Source: an uncultured Saprospiraceae bacterium | GTDB lineage: Bacteria > Bacteroidota > Bacteroidia > Chitinophagales > Saprospiraceae | DNA: 64,000 bases | Direction of reading: 5' to 3' | NCBI GenBank assembly: GCA_937967615.1 | Contig: CALCMJ010000008.1 | Span: 1-64,000, forward strand | Shown here: one piece after another, positions 26,307 through 34,207 of the stretch | How the letters are laid out: every line of letters starts with the position of its first letter | Numbering within the stretch: the first letter of the stretch is position 1 | The notes under the pieces: generated by a model | The model's input: only the letters and a program-made list of their open reading frames with translations | Databases searched by the model: none | What the model was told of the DNA's origin: nothing | Program-made: the position numbers and the translations under genes

Positions 26307-26804
26307 TTAGATTTTAATTTTATGAATTAAGTCAATAATTTCTTGCTCAGAATGAAATGAACCTTCGAAAAAGATATTCTTTTCTCCTAGAGTGATTAAA
26401 GTTGCAGGGATTGATCCGGACCATGATGGATCTACTTTGTCTATCCAATCATTATACTTGCCGTCTGACAAAAGTACAACGTCTGCTTTGATCTTTGAAG
26501 TATTAAGGAAAGGAATTACTTTTGATCTTAGATTTTTTTCAAAGTCAAGACTTACATAGGTAAATTTTATTTTTTCTTTTTGAAGGGAGGATAAGCTTTC
26601 TTCAAAGTAGGGGAGTTCTGCCACACAGGGTTTGCACCATGTTGCCCAGAAATTTATAACATGAATTGAATCGTTTTCTAGAACAAGCTTAGGAGAGTAG
26701 CTGTCAAATTTACTATAGACCGGAACTTGGCTGGCATTCCATATCTGGGTGCTTTTACAAGCACCAAAGAGAAAGACGATTGAGAATAAATATAAATATT
26801 TCAT
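26307..26804 (-). CDS. TlpA-like thiol-disulfide reductase lipoprotein
   Basis: From ATG 26804 the protein has 165 residues, with a lipobox FLFGAC (Cys16). GTG at 26819 would add five residues but would displace the signal peptide. The redox motif FWATWCKPCVAELPYFEESL is classical TlpA/ResA. It likely reduces disulfides in the periplasm, for instance in cytochrome c maturation or in envelope protein repair. It is immediately followed by the second thioredoxin-fold gene, so two exported redox proteins are made together. Confidence 0.85.
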   Translation of the reverse strand: MKYLYLFSIVFLFGACKSTQIWNASQVPVYSKFDSYSPKLVLENDSIHVINFWATWCKPCVAELPYFEESLSSLQKEKIKFTYVSLDFEKNLRSKVIPFLNTSKIKADVVLLSDGKYNDWIDKVDPSWSGSIPATLITLGEKNIFFEGSFHSEQEIIDLIHKIKI

Positions 26805-26930
26805 ATCTGAATAAAACACAATCTAGCGATTCTATAAATCTTTATAAGTTATAGAATTGTTATAAAACAAGAAGAGGCCATTCTTTATGGGACAGCCTCA
26901 TTCTAATTTGTTTCCAATTTTGTTCTTACT

Positions 26931-27038
26931 GCGTGAGGTAGTAAGGGAGCCTTAGGCTGTCTTCGTGCTAGCACGAAGACAGAACTCCTGGATGAACCGG
27001 TCCTTGTTCTCTGCTATGCAGGGAACAAGGACACGCCC
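26931..27038 (-). repeat. GC-rich dispersed intergenic element, copy A
   Basis: On the minus strand the element begins TTTGGGCGTGTCC and ends CCTCACGC, the ends being GCGTG/CACGC inverted. Inside are two perfect or near-perfect hairpins: TGTCTTCGTGCTAGCACGAAGACA, a 24-bp palindrome (26958-26981), and GTCCTTGTTC...GAACAAGGAC (27000-27032). The GC content is higher than its AT-rich surroundings. Copy B (60164-60282) has the same ends. It lies between the TlpA-like gene and htpG. Confidence 0.6.
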
Positions 27039-27080
27039 AAAAAAATATTGAAAATTAAATTTGGTCTTCGCTGAATCAGT

Positions 27081-28949
27081 CTAACTCAAAAACTCGATAC
27101 TCTTCTTTGTAAATTCAGACAGCTCTTTACCTTTCAACATATTCTGGTTCAACTTGGCCAACATATGAAGGTAGCCAGCAAAATCTGCCTTTTTTTCTTT
27201 GCTCCGCATCTTTAGTAATTTATCTACTACTAAGGGATGATTTGTATTTATTACCACACTATGTGGATCAGGGAGCATACCTAAATTTGCACCTTGGAAT
27301 GACTGCATTTCTTTCATCCTTCGCATAAACTCAGGTCTTGTGATCAAGACAGGTTGGTCTTCTGGTGAAAGCGCTTTTAATTCAATTTGACCTCCTTGAA
27401 GTTCTCCTAAGGCTTCAGTAAAAATCCCTTTGACTTTTTCTAGTTCACTTTCTGAAAGAACAGACTCTTTCTTTTCATCCTTCTGAACAAGATTATCTGC
27501 TGTTTCTGAATCAATGCGAACAAACGTAACCTTATCTAGTTTCTGTTCTAATTGTTGGATAAAGTGGTTGTCAATAATATTATCAAAAATGAGCACATCA
27601 TAAGAATATTGTTTGGCCGATTCTAAATAACTATGATGTTCGTCTTTATTGTTTGTATATAAAAAGACAACTCGGTCATGTTTATCTGTTTGAGTTTTAG
27701 CTATCTTTTCTCTATACTCTTCTATAGTACTAAACTCTCCTTCTGTATTTTTAAGAACTGCAAACTTCAATCCTTTGTCGTAAAATTTTTCATCTGAGAT
27801 CATTCCATATTTTACAAACACACCTATGTCATCCCATTTTGATTGGTAAGCTTCTCTATCTTTTTTAAATAGACTATTTAATTTGTCCGCAACCTTTTTA
27901 GTAATATATGATGTAATCTTTCTGACATTGCTATCGCTTTGCAAGTAACTTCTTGATACATTAAGAGGAATATCAGGAGAGTCAATGACACCATGTAGGA
28001 GTGTCAAGAACTCAGGTACAATCTCTTTGACATCATCAGTTACATATACTTGATTGCTGTAGAGTTGAATCTTATTTTTTTGCATTTCCATGCTGTTGTT
28101 CAACTTTGGAAAGTATAGAATTCCAGTGAGGTTAAAAGGAAAGTCAATATTCAAATGAATCCAAAACATGGGCTCAGGACTCATAGGGTAAAGCTCTTTG
28201 TAAAAATCAATATAATGTTGATCCTTGAGATTGTTAGGTCTCTTTTTCCAAAGTGGAGTAGGGTTGTTAATTATGTTGTCTTCTTCTTCAACAATTTCAA
28301 CTTTATCATCACCCTCTCCTTCAAACTTAGATGTACTATTTGTTCCAAACTTGATTGGGATAGGTAAAAACTTACAATATTTGTTAAGAAGTGAATCTAT
28401 TCTATTCTTGTCTAAAAATTCTTTGCTGTCATCATCTATATGTAAAATGATGTCCGTTCCTCGATCTTTTTTATCAGCAGATTCTAGCTTGTATTGTGGA
28501 TCCCCTTTACAGGTCCACTTCACTGCCTTAGCAGATTTTTTAAATGATTTTGTAATTACCTCAACCTTATCTGCGACCATAAATGCAGAATAGAAACCTA
28601 AGCCAAAATGTCCAATGATATTTGCATCATCCTTGTACTTTTTGAGAAAGTCCTCTGCAGAAGAAAATGCTACCTGATTAAGATATTTTTTAACCTCAGA
28701 TTCAGACATTCCTATACCCTTGTCACTAATGGTTAGGGTTTTCTTTTTCTCATCTATTGAAATTTCAATAGTAATGTCTCCTATATCTGAGCTTAATTCA
28801 CCTTTACTAGAAAGGGTTTTAAGTTTGGATGTAGCATCAACTGCATTTGATATGAGTTCTCTGAGGAAGACCTCCTGGTCTGAATACAAGAATTTTTTAA
28901 TGATCGGAAATATATTTTCCGTTTGAACTGAGATTTTACCTTTTTCCAT
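27081..28949 (-). CDS. htpG: HSP90-family molecular chaperone HtpG
   Basis: The 622-residue protein has the GHKL ATPase N-terminus with ELISNAVDATSKL, SDKGIGMSESEV and the HFGLGFYSAFMV loop, then the middle domain (SRSYLQSDSNVRKI) and the C-terminal dimerisation part. All N-terminal nucleotide-binding motifs are intact. It is a cytosolic ATP-dependent chaperone. It starts with ATG and is not within a tight operon. The 395-nt region upstream (28950-29344) is large for this window and holds a plus-strand terminator but no long gene. Confidence 0.96.
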   Translation of the reverse strand: MEKGKISVQTENIFPIIKKFLYSDQEVFLRELISNAVDATSKLKTLSSKGELSSDIGDITIEISIDEKKKTLTISDKGIGMSESEVKKYLNQVAFSSAEDFLKKYKDDANIIGHFGLGFYSAFMVADKVEVITKSFKKSAKAVKWTCKGDPQYKLESADKKDRGTDIILHIDDDSKEFLDKNRIDSLLNKYCKFLPIPIKFGTNSTSKFEGEGDDKVEIVEEEDNIINNPTPLWKKRPNNLKDQHYIDFYKELYPMSPEPMFWIHLNIDFPFNLTGILYFPKLNNSMEMQKNKIQLYSNQVYVTDDVKEIVPEFLTLLHGVIDSPDIPLNVSRSYLQSDSNVRKITSYITKKVADKLNSLFKKDREAYQSKWDDIGVFVKYGMISDEKFYDKGLKFAVLKNTEGEFSTIEEYREKIAKTQTDKHDRVVFLYTNNKDEHHSYLESAKQYSYDVLIFDNIIDNHFIQQLEQKLDKVTFVRIDSETADNLVQKDEKKESVLSESELEKVKGIFTEALGELQGGQIELKALSPEDQPVLITRPEFMRRMKEMQSFQGANLGMLPDPHSVVINTNHPLVVDKLLKMRSKEKKADFAGYLHMLAKLNQNMLKGKELSEFTKKSIEFLS

Positions 28950-29344
28950 TTTCGCTTTTTATTTGCTGTATTAATAGTCGTCAAACTGTATGCCACACCA
29001 ATTTTTATGACATTTTGTCAAAGATGATTGACAATAGAAAATCAAGCTACAAAAAGAAATGTGGATGCTAGCCCTGATTTTAGCAAGATATAATAAGTAG
29101 AAAATGAACTTCGAATTAACATATATAATAAAAATAATTTATATCTATCACTAATACAGTTAGTTATAATTGGTGATTATAATAAATATGTTTCATACCC
29201 TAGTTTAAGTGAGCTTTGATCGCTTTTGGCAAGAAATTGGCATGTAATGAGATGTTCAGATTATGGAGGAGGATACTTAAATGATTATCTTCTTTCTTTC
29301 GGGCCGGTTCGTAGGGGGTTACAAGAGCCGGTCTTTTTTTTTGC
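28950..29344. other. Non-coding stretch upstream of htpG
   Basis: This 395-base gap has no long ORF. Two tiny plus-strand ORFs appear at 29060-29101 and 29104-29154 (13 and 16 codons), and ATG 29281 with GGAGGA 11 nt upstream opens an ORF that would run through the terminator. A strong plus-strand terminator is at 29308-29341. It probably holds the htpG promoter plus a short orphan plus-strand transcript. Confidence 0.4.
29308..29341 (+). terminator. Orphan plus-strand terminator
   Basis: GGCCGGTTC pairs with GAGCCGGTC over 9 bp with two G-U pairs and is followed by nine or more T. The minus-strand gene at 29345 reads the other way and the minus strand lacks a T-run, so it ends a plus-strand transcript that starts somewhere after 28950. 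Confidence 0.75.
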
Positions 29345-30313
29345 CTATTTCAGAGTATAGGTCCTCATGATTACACTGTCCTTCACTAGATTTCTATCCA
29401 AGCTAGTCGCAATATTCAGATTTAATACTTTTAGAATGTCTTTACGTACACTTGGACTTTCGAATAGGTATCTGTGTCCTGTTAATTTCATCATGCCGTC
29501 ATTATCATTGAGGATTGAGACGTCTACCACTGAAATTGCTTTAGAAACTTTACTCATATCTGAGATCCCACTAAGTCCTATTCTGTCTTGTTCGTTAATT
29601 CCCCTTGAAATGCCTAAAGTGAAATCATGAACATTTTTATAGACAACAATATTATTTGCAAATGAATCTATGGCACTGAACACACCTTCCTTGTAGAAGC
29701 AATCATCAGGCGCATCAGATGCAACGAAAAGTAAATTCTCAGCTTTCCAATCCTTCTCTGTTGAATTTATATACTTATCATAAATGCCTTGAAACGCGCG
29801 AGATCCCATTGAATGCATAATAAAATTAATCTCTCTCTCCTTGTCATGCTTTTTGGTAATAGCCTGTGCTTTTTCAATAAATGAAAAATAGGATTCTCCT
29901 ATTTGATACGCATCCACATAATTTTGAGGGTAGTCCATAGTTCCATGCCAGACCAACGAAATTATAATATTTACTTTATTGAGAGAATCTGTATATAAGC
30001 CTTGATTGAGCTTATTATGTACCATTTTTTGATACCATTTGGTGTGTGCTAGCATTCCATGAATGTAGAATAGGATATTTCCATTTTTATGCTCTCTTAC
30101 ATGCTCTGCTAATTTCTTTAATATTTGTTCTTCATCTTGAATATCATCCAGGGCATGATGACTTAACTCACCATCTAGCTCTACTAGATATCCCATGTCA
30201 CTATATTCAGAACTGTCTTTTTTTTCAACATATACATGTAGATTCTGCGCCAGTAAGGAATTGCTGATTGCTGAAAGAATGAGTATTATGATAAGGGTGT
30301 TAATCGACTTCAT
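29345..30313 (-). CDS. Secreted alpha/beta hydrolase (DUF900-like)
   Basis: The 322-residue protein has a signal peptide (1-22) and an alpha/beta hydrolase core. Strand beta3 with the oxyanion segment is ILFYIHGMLAH, the nucleophile elbow is FIMHSMGSRAF (Ser in H-S-M-G), the acid is in ASDAPDD and the catalytic histidine is probably in TGHRYLF. This is the DUF900-type branch. It is expected to act in the periplasm on an ester or lipid; the substrate is unknown. The DinB/TfoX pair lies 15 nt upstream, so a three-gene operon is possible. Confidence 0.75.
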   Translation of the reverse strand: MKSINTLIIILILSAISNSLLAQNLHVYVEKKDSSEYSDMGYLVELDGELSHHALDDIQDEEQILKKLAEHVREHKNGNILFYIHGMLAHTKWYQKMVHNKLNQGLYTDSLNKVNIIISLVWHGTMDYPQNYVDAYQIGESYFSFIEKAQAITKKHDKEREINFIMHSMGSRAFQGIYDKYINSTEKDWKAENLLFVASDAPDDCFYKEGVFSAIDSFANNIVVYKNVHDFTLGISRGINEQDRIGLSGISDMSKVSKAISVVDVSILNDNDGMMKLTGHRYLFESPSVRKDILKVLNLNIATSLDRNLVKDSVIMRTYTLK

Positions 30314-30328
30314 ATATAAAGAGACGCA

Positions 30329-30781
30329 TTAGGAAGTGAATTTGTTTTCTCTTTTGTAAAAAATATAGTCTGTAACAACAGGAATGAGTTCAGATTCTCT
30401 ACTTAGCATTGCAATTTGCCCTCTATGATAGCTGGAATGGTTAATAATGTGAAAAAGAATATCATGGATTGTATTGGAATAGCGGTTAGCTAAACTATTT
30501 TTATATTCAACAGTATCGTTTTCATCATACATTTCAATAATAAAGGCACTTGATCTAAAGTTTTCAAGATTTAATTCTTTCAGGGTATCAAGATTATGCA
30601 TTTCCCAGGCTTTAGGCTCTATTTTCTCTAAAATTCTATTATTCCAAATTTTATGCGCATTCAGGATATGGCTAAATAGCAGAAGAGACCTCTTAGGATG
30701 TTGATCTGAATATTCATAGAAATGATCAATGAGGATATTGTTCATTTCTAAATTATATTTAAAGGAATCTGTAAAGCTCAT
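30329..30781 (-). CDS. DinB-family protein
   Basis: The 150-residue protein has the DinB four-helix bundle, with the metal histidines His43, His115 and His119 (the last two in INHSSYHRGQ, the signature sequence of the family). Members are thiol-dependent metalloenzymes, some acting in bacillithiol or mycothiol metabolism; here the substrate is unknown. Its start overlaps the stop of the TfoX gene by 4 nt (ATGA), indicating translational coupling. No signal peptide. Confidence 0.85.
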   Translation of the reverse strand: MSFTDSFKYNLEMNNILIDHFYEYSDQHPKRSLLLFSHILNAHKIWNNRILEKIEPKAWEMHNLDTLKELNLENFRSSAFIIEMYDENDTVEYKNSLANRYSNTIHDILFHIINHSSYHRGQIAMLSRESELIPVVTDYIFYKRENKFTS

Positions 30782-31128
30782 TTTTTCTTTTTCTTTTTGG
30801 AAGATTTAGCTAATGGGTTAAAGAGTAAACATAATTCAACCCAATACATAAGTTGTTTGTCTGTGTCTATCCCTTCGTCCTTGATAAAGACGAATCCTTT
30901 CATAGCACGACCAGTAAATAACATTTCTGAGGCTCCTTTCTTTTTTAATGCATCCTCATATGCGTCTGGTCCCACTCTTGCCATAAGGGTTTCTTCATGT
31001 ACGCCAATGCACATTTTGTTATCTACCATATAGCAAATGCCACCAAACATTTTTTTTGGTTCAAAAATTATTTTTGAAGAGTTTAAGATGTTTTCAATAC
31101 GATCGCTTAAGTGTTCGTCGTAAGCCAT
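30778..31128 (-). CDS. TfoX/Sxy N-terminal domain protein
   Basis: The 116-residue protein corresponds to the N-terminal domain of TfoX/Sxy (MFGGICYMVDNKMCIGVHEETL, then MKGFVFI). In Gammaproteobacteria TfoX controls natural competence; single-domain homologues in Bacteroidota are common and not tied to competence. The C-terminus is a run of lysines (SSKKKKKK) that could bind nucleic acid or membranes. It is cotranscribed with the DinB gene by a 4-nt overlap. Confidence 0.85.
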   Translation of the reverse strand: MAYDEHLSDRIENILNSSKIIFEPKKMFGGICYMVDNKMCIGVHEETLMARVGPDAYEDALKKKGASEMLFTGRAMKGFVFIKDEGIDTDKQLMYWVELCLLFNPLAKSSKKKKKK

Positions 31129-31429
31129 TTTTTTATTGTTTTGGTAAATAATATGTTAACCAATTATCAAATATAAGTTCATTTCACTAAAAATTGTCCA
31201 CTTGTTTACAAAGGCCAATATTAAACTTGAGTAGTAAATCAATTCGTGCATATATTACAATCGAATTACAACTTTTACAACTTCACAACTTCAATACTTT
31301 ACAACTTCCCTTATCTAGAATAATATTCATAATATTTACACCGCAGTTTTACCTTAAAAAATGAGGATGCTTTTTTTAATCTCTTGCTAGTGATCTCAAT
31401 ACAATCCTATCAAGGCAAACTTCATTAAA
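31129..31429. other. Intergenic region with repeated ACAACTT
   Basis: This 301-base gap precedes a large secreted protein gene. It contains four copies of ACAACTT at 31268, 31277, 31285 and 31301 (direct repeats 8-16 nt apart). No clear -7 motif stands out immediately before the gene. The repeats might be binding sites or a slippage product. Confidence 0.4.
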
Positions 31430-34144
31430 ATGAATAATTTTAATAACACTAAAGCATTCTACTCTAAATCGATTTTTACCTTATTATTTTTTATGATTTC
31501 TATTTTCATAGTAGAACTCAACGCACAAAAAACCAAAACAAAATTTACAAAGGCAGTTCGCGTATCAAGTGTGAGCACAAGCTGGCACAATGTTGATATG
31601 TGGGATTGTGAATGTGTTCCAAATGCGGAACAAGATGTAATTATTGCTGGGCATTCTGTATTAATTTCAGAAAACGCAGTTGCAAAGTCTCTTTCCATAA
31701 CTAACGGAGAACATGATGGTATAGTTACTGTGAGCTCAGGTAGAACATTATCAATATTGAATGACCTAAACATTCAAACCAATATTAAGACAGCAAAAGC
31801 TGCAGCTTTGCAAACGGAAGGGGCTGCTGCGATCGTTGTAATTGGAGATGTAAATATGAGCAGGCCAAATCTTTACGACAAGGCAGGGAAATTACAATTA
31901 GCCCTAAATGCAAATTCAACAATGTCAGTTTCAGGAGATCTTAATATTGTAGCAACCGGTTCGTCTAATGCAGAGACAAATTCTGAAATTCGATTAACGG
32001 GAAATGCAAATCTATCTTTATTAGGAAACTTAAATATTAATTCAACAGGTACAACCAAGGGTGTTGAAATAGAATTATTAAGTGGTGCTGGATCTGCGCC
32101 AGAATTGGCAATTGAAAGTGGCATTAATGCGTTTGCGAATTCAGCAGGAGCTTTAAAGTTTGATATACAGGCGCAAGGAACACTAAGTGTAGGATCAGAT
32201 GCAGACTTTAATATAGCAGGAGGAAATACGGACTTTCAATTATTGGTGGGAGAAGCAGGGACTTCAGCTACTTTTAATACTGGCGGAAAACTAGCTGTAG
32301 CTACAGTGTCTGGAATTGAAAGTAAGATTAGAGTAAGAGGAAGTTCAGCAATTAATGTGAATGGGGATTTAGATTTAAAAATGGAAAAAACAGCAACAAA
32401 ATTGTCATTAGATCTAGGTGAATTTGGAGGCTCTCCTAGTTTAACTGTATTAGGAAAGTTTGCAACACTCAACACATCTACTGGAGAATTGTTGACAGAT
32501 GTTAGAGGAGCATCTAGTTTGGATGTTGTGGGTGATTTTGAATTAAAAGGAGTAGAAGGTACTGCAGAAACTATGACGAAGCTAAGAGTAAGGTCTTTTG
32601 CAAAAGCAACATTTCAAAAGAATGTAAGAATGTTGGCAAATACTCAGACAACGAATATTGAACTTAATGTAGAAGAGAATGCTGAAGCGACAGTAAAAGA
32701 GAATATACTTATGTCTGCAATGGCAGTTGGAAAAGTTAGAATTGCAATGAAATCACAAGCTAAATTAATGGTCGCAAAGAATTTTGAAAGACCAAGTTTG
32801 TATGGATCACTGGCAATGGAAGCTAGTAATACATTAGTGCTTAATGGAACGGAATGTGGGCAGGAAGTGCCATCATCACAAGTTATGAGCACTGGAGATA
32901 AATTTGAAATGACAAATGTGGAATTAAGTAACGATTCTCCATGCGGAATAACATTAGAAGCTACTCCTTATAAGAGAACTGCCATCAAACGCGTAAAACT
33001 TGTAAAAGGATTGGTGAACATGAATGGACAAACATTATTGATAACTGATACGGATCCATTAGCTATTGAGCAAGTCGCTGGATGCTTTATGAGTGATGGG
33101 GCTAATGATTTAGAAAGTAAATTGATGTGGGATCTTGGACAAACAGGAGTTAAGTATACATATCCATTATGCAATGAGTACATGGAACCATTATCAGTTT
33201 CAATTACTCCTACTTGTCAGATGGGGATAACTGCTGTAGCAACATACAAAACGCTTACATCCAATTCGCCTAACAATAGACCTCTGCCTTTAGGTTATAC
33301 AAGTTTTGATTACAACGGCGTGGAAGCGGCACCATATTTTGTGGATAGGTTCTATAGTATTGAGCCAGGGAATGTAAACAGTGCATGCGCTGAAGTAGAA
33401 CTTGCATATACTTCTGAGGATCTTGAAAATAATCCTGAAATAAAGGAAGAAGATATTCAAGTTCATCATTTAAGTACGCTTGGCTTATCAGAAGGTAGGG
33501 GAGAGAAAATTGACGGTATGAAAGCAAGTTTTACATTGCTTACTGGGGAAACTACTAAGTTTACACTTGGGTCTATTCAAACAGCACTACCTGTGGAATT
33601 CGCAAAATTTAATGCAATACGACAAGGTCAAAAAACAAGTCTTGCATGGACAACAGCGTCTGAGGTAAATAACGATGTATTTGTCGTTGAAAGGTCTACT
33701 GATAATTTAGAATGGACAGTAATCTCAAGAGTTGATGGAGCCGGGACGAGCACTGAAGCTATTTCGTATGTGGCAATTGATGAACGACCTGAAAATGGGA
33801 TTAATTATTATAGGGTTGCACAGATTGATTTCAATGGTGAAATTTCGTTCTCACCAGTACGTTCAGTAAGTTTTGAAAAAACTGCTGACAGATTAGTCGC
33901 TATTTCTCCTAATCCTGTTTCTACTGAGCGTGGTTCATTTAAATTACAGCTTGAGGGATTTGAAGCAGAAGACGAAATGACAATTTCCCTGTATAATTCC
34001 GTTGGTCAAATAATTAAAACAACTAGATCTAAGGTTTCAACTGATATACAAGTAAATATTGAAGGAATCTCAAATGGGATGTATTATGCAAAATTAAGCA
34101 GCAACAATGGCTTTGTAAAAACTATACCACTCTTGGTACAATGA
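31430..34144 (+). CDS. Large secreted T9SS cargo with repeat-rich beta structure
   Basis: The 904-residue protein has a signal peptide (about 1-33), then a region opening SWHNVDMWDCECVPNAEQDV like the G8-type/'dockerin-adjacent' start seen in surface proteins. Residues about 85-480 are a long series of degenerate beta-helix-like repeats rich in 'xLSVxGDLxIxxxG' phrases, without Cys. A fibronectin-like module follows (about 720-820: PVEFAKFNAIRQGQKTSLAW), then a type A sorting domain (about 825-904: ISPNPVSTE ... SNGMYYAKL). It should be exported by the type IX system and attached to the surface, with a probable adhesive or structural role. A terminator follows. Confidence 0.8.
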   Translation: MNNFNNTKAFYSKSIFTLLFFMISIFIVELNAQKTKTKFTKAVRVSSVSTSWHNVDMWDCECVPNAEQDVIIAGHSVLISENAVAKSLSITNGEHDGIVTVSSGRTLSILNDLNIQTNIKTAKAAALQTEGAAAIVVIGDVNMSRPNLYDKAGKLQLALNANSTMSVSGDLNIVATGSSNAETNSEIRLTGNANLSLLGNLNINSTGTTKGVEIELLSGAGSAPELAIESGINAFANSAGALKFDIQAQGTLSVGSDADFNIAGGNTDFQLLVGEAGTSATFNTGGKLAVATVSGIESKIRVRGSSAINVNGDLDLKMEKTATKLSLDLGEFGGSPSLTVLGKFATLNTSTGELLTDVRGASSLDVVGDFELKGVEGTAETMTKLRVRSFAKATFQKNVRMLANTQTTNIELNVEENAEATVKENILMSAMAVGKVRIAMKSQAKLMVAKNFERPSLYGSLAMEASNTLVLNGTECGQEVPSSQVMSTGDKFEMTNVELSNDSPCGITLEATPYKRTAIKRVKLVKGLVNMNGQTLLITDTDPLAIEQVAGCFMSDGANDLESKLMWDLGQTGVKYTYPLCNEYMEPLSVSITPTCQMGITAVATYKTLTSNSPNNRPLPLGYTSFDYNGVEAAPYFVDRFYSIEPGNVNSACAEVELAYTSEDLENNPEIKEEDIQVHHLSTLGLSEGRGEKIDGMKASFTLLTGETTKFTLGSIQTALPVEFAKFNAIRQGQKTSLAWTTASEVNNDVFVVERSTDNLEWTVISRVDGAGTSTEAISYVAIDERPENGINYYRVAQIDFNGEISFSPVRSVSFEKTADRLVAISPNPVSTERGSFKLQLEGFEAEDEMTISLYNSVGQIIKTTRSKVSTDIQVNIEGISNGMYYAKLSSNNGFVKTIPLLVQ

Positions 34145-34176
34145 TTTATGTAATGAAGTGTTTTCATAATAGCGTA

Positions 34177-34207
34177 AGGGGTCTTGTAAAAGTGACCTCT
34201 TTTTTTA
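34177..34207 (+). terminator. Terminator after the large T9SS cargo gene
   Basis: AGGGGTC and GACCTCT pair over 7 bp with one G-U pair and are followed by seven T. It overlaps the stop codon of the convergent gene at 34205. Confidence 0.7.

Noticed and set aside
26931..27038. CRISPR-like array or attachment site
   Set aside because: The inverted repeats are single and different from each other; there are no repeated direct repeats or spacers.
28225..28593. 122-codon plus-strand ORF inside htpG
   Set aside because: It is antisense to htpG and its composition (Ser/Leu-rich) matches the reverse of lysine/glutamate-rich coding sequence.
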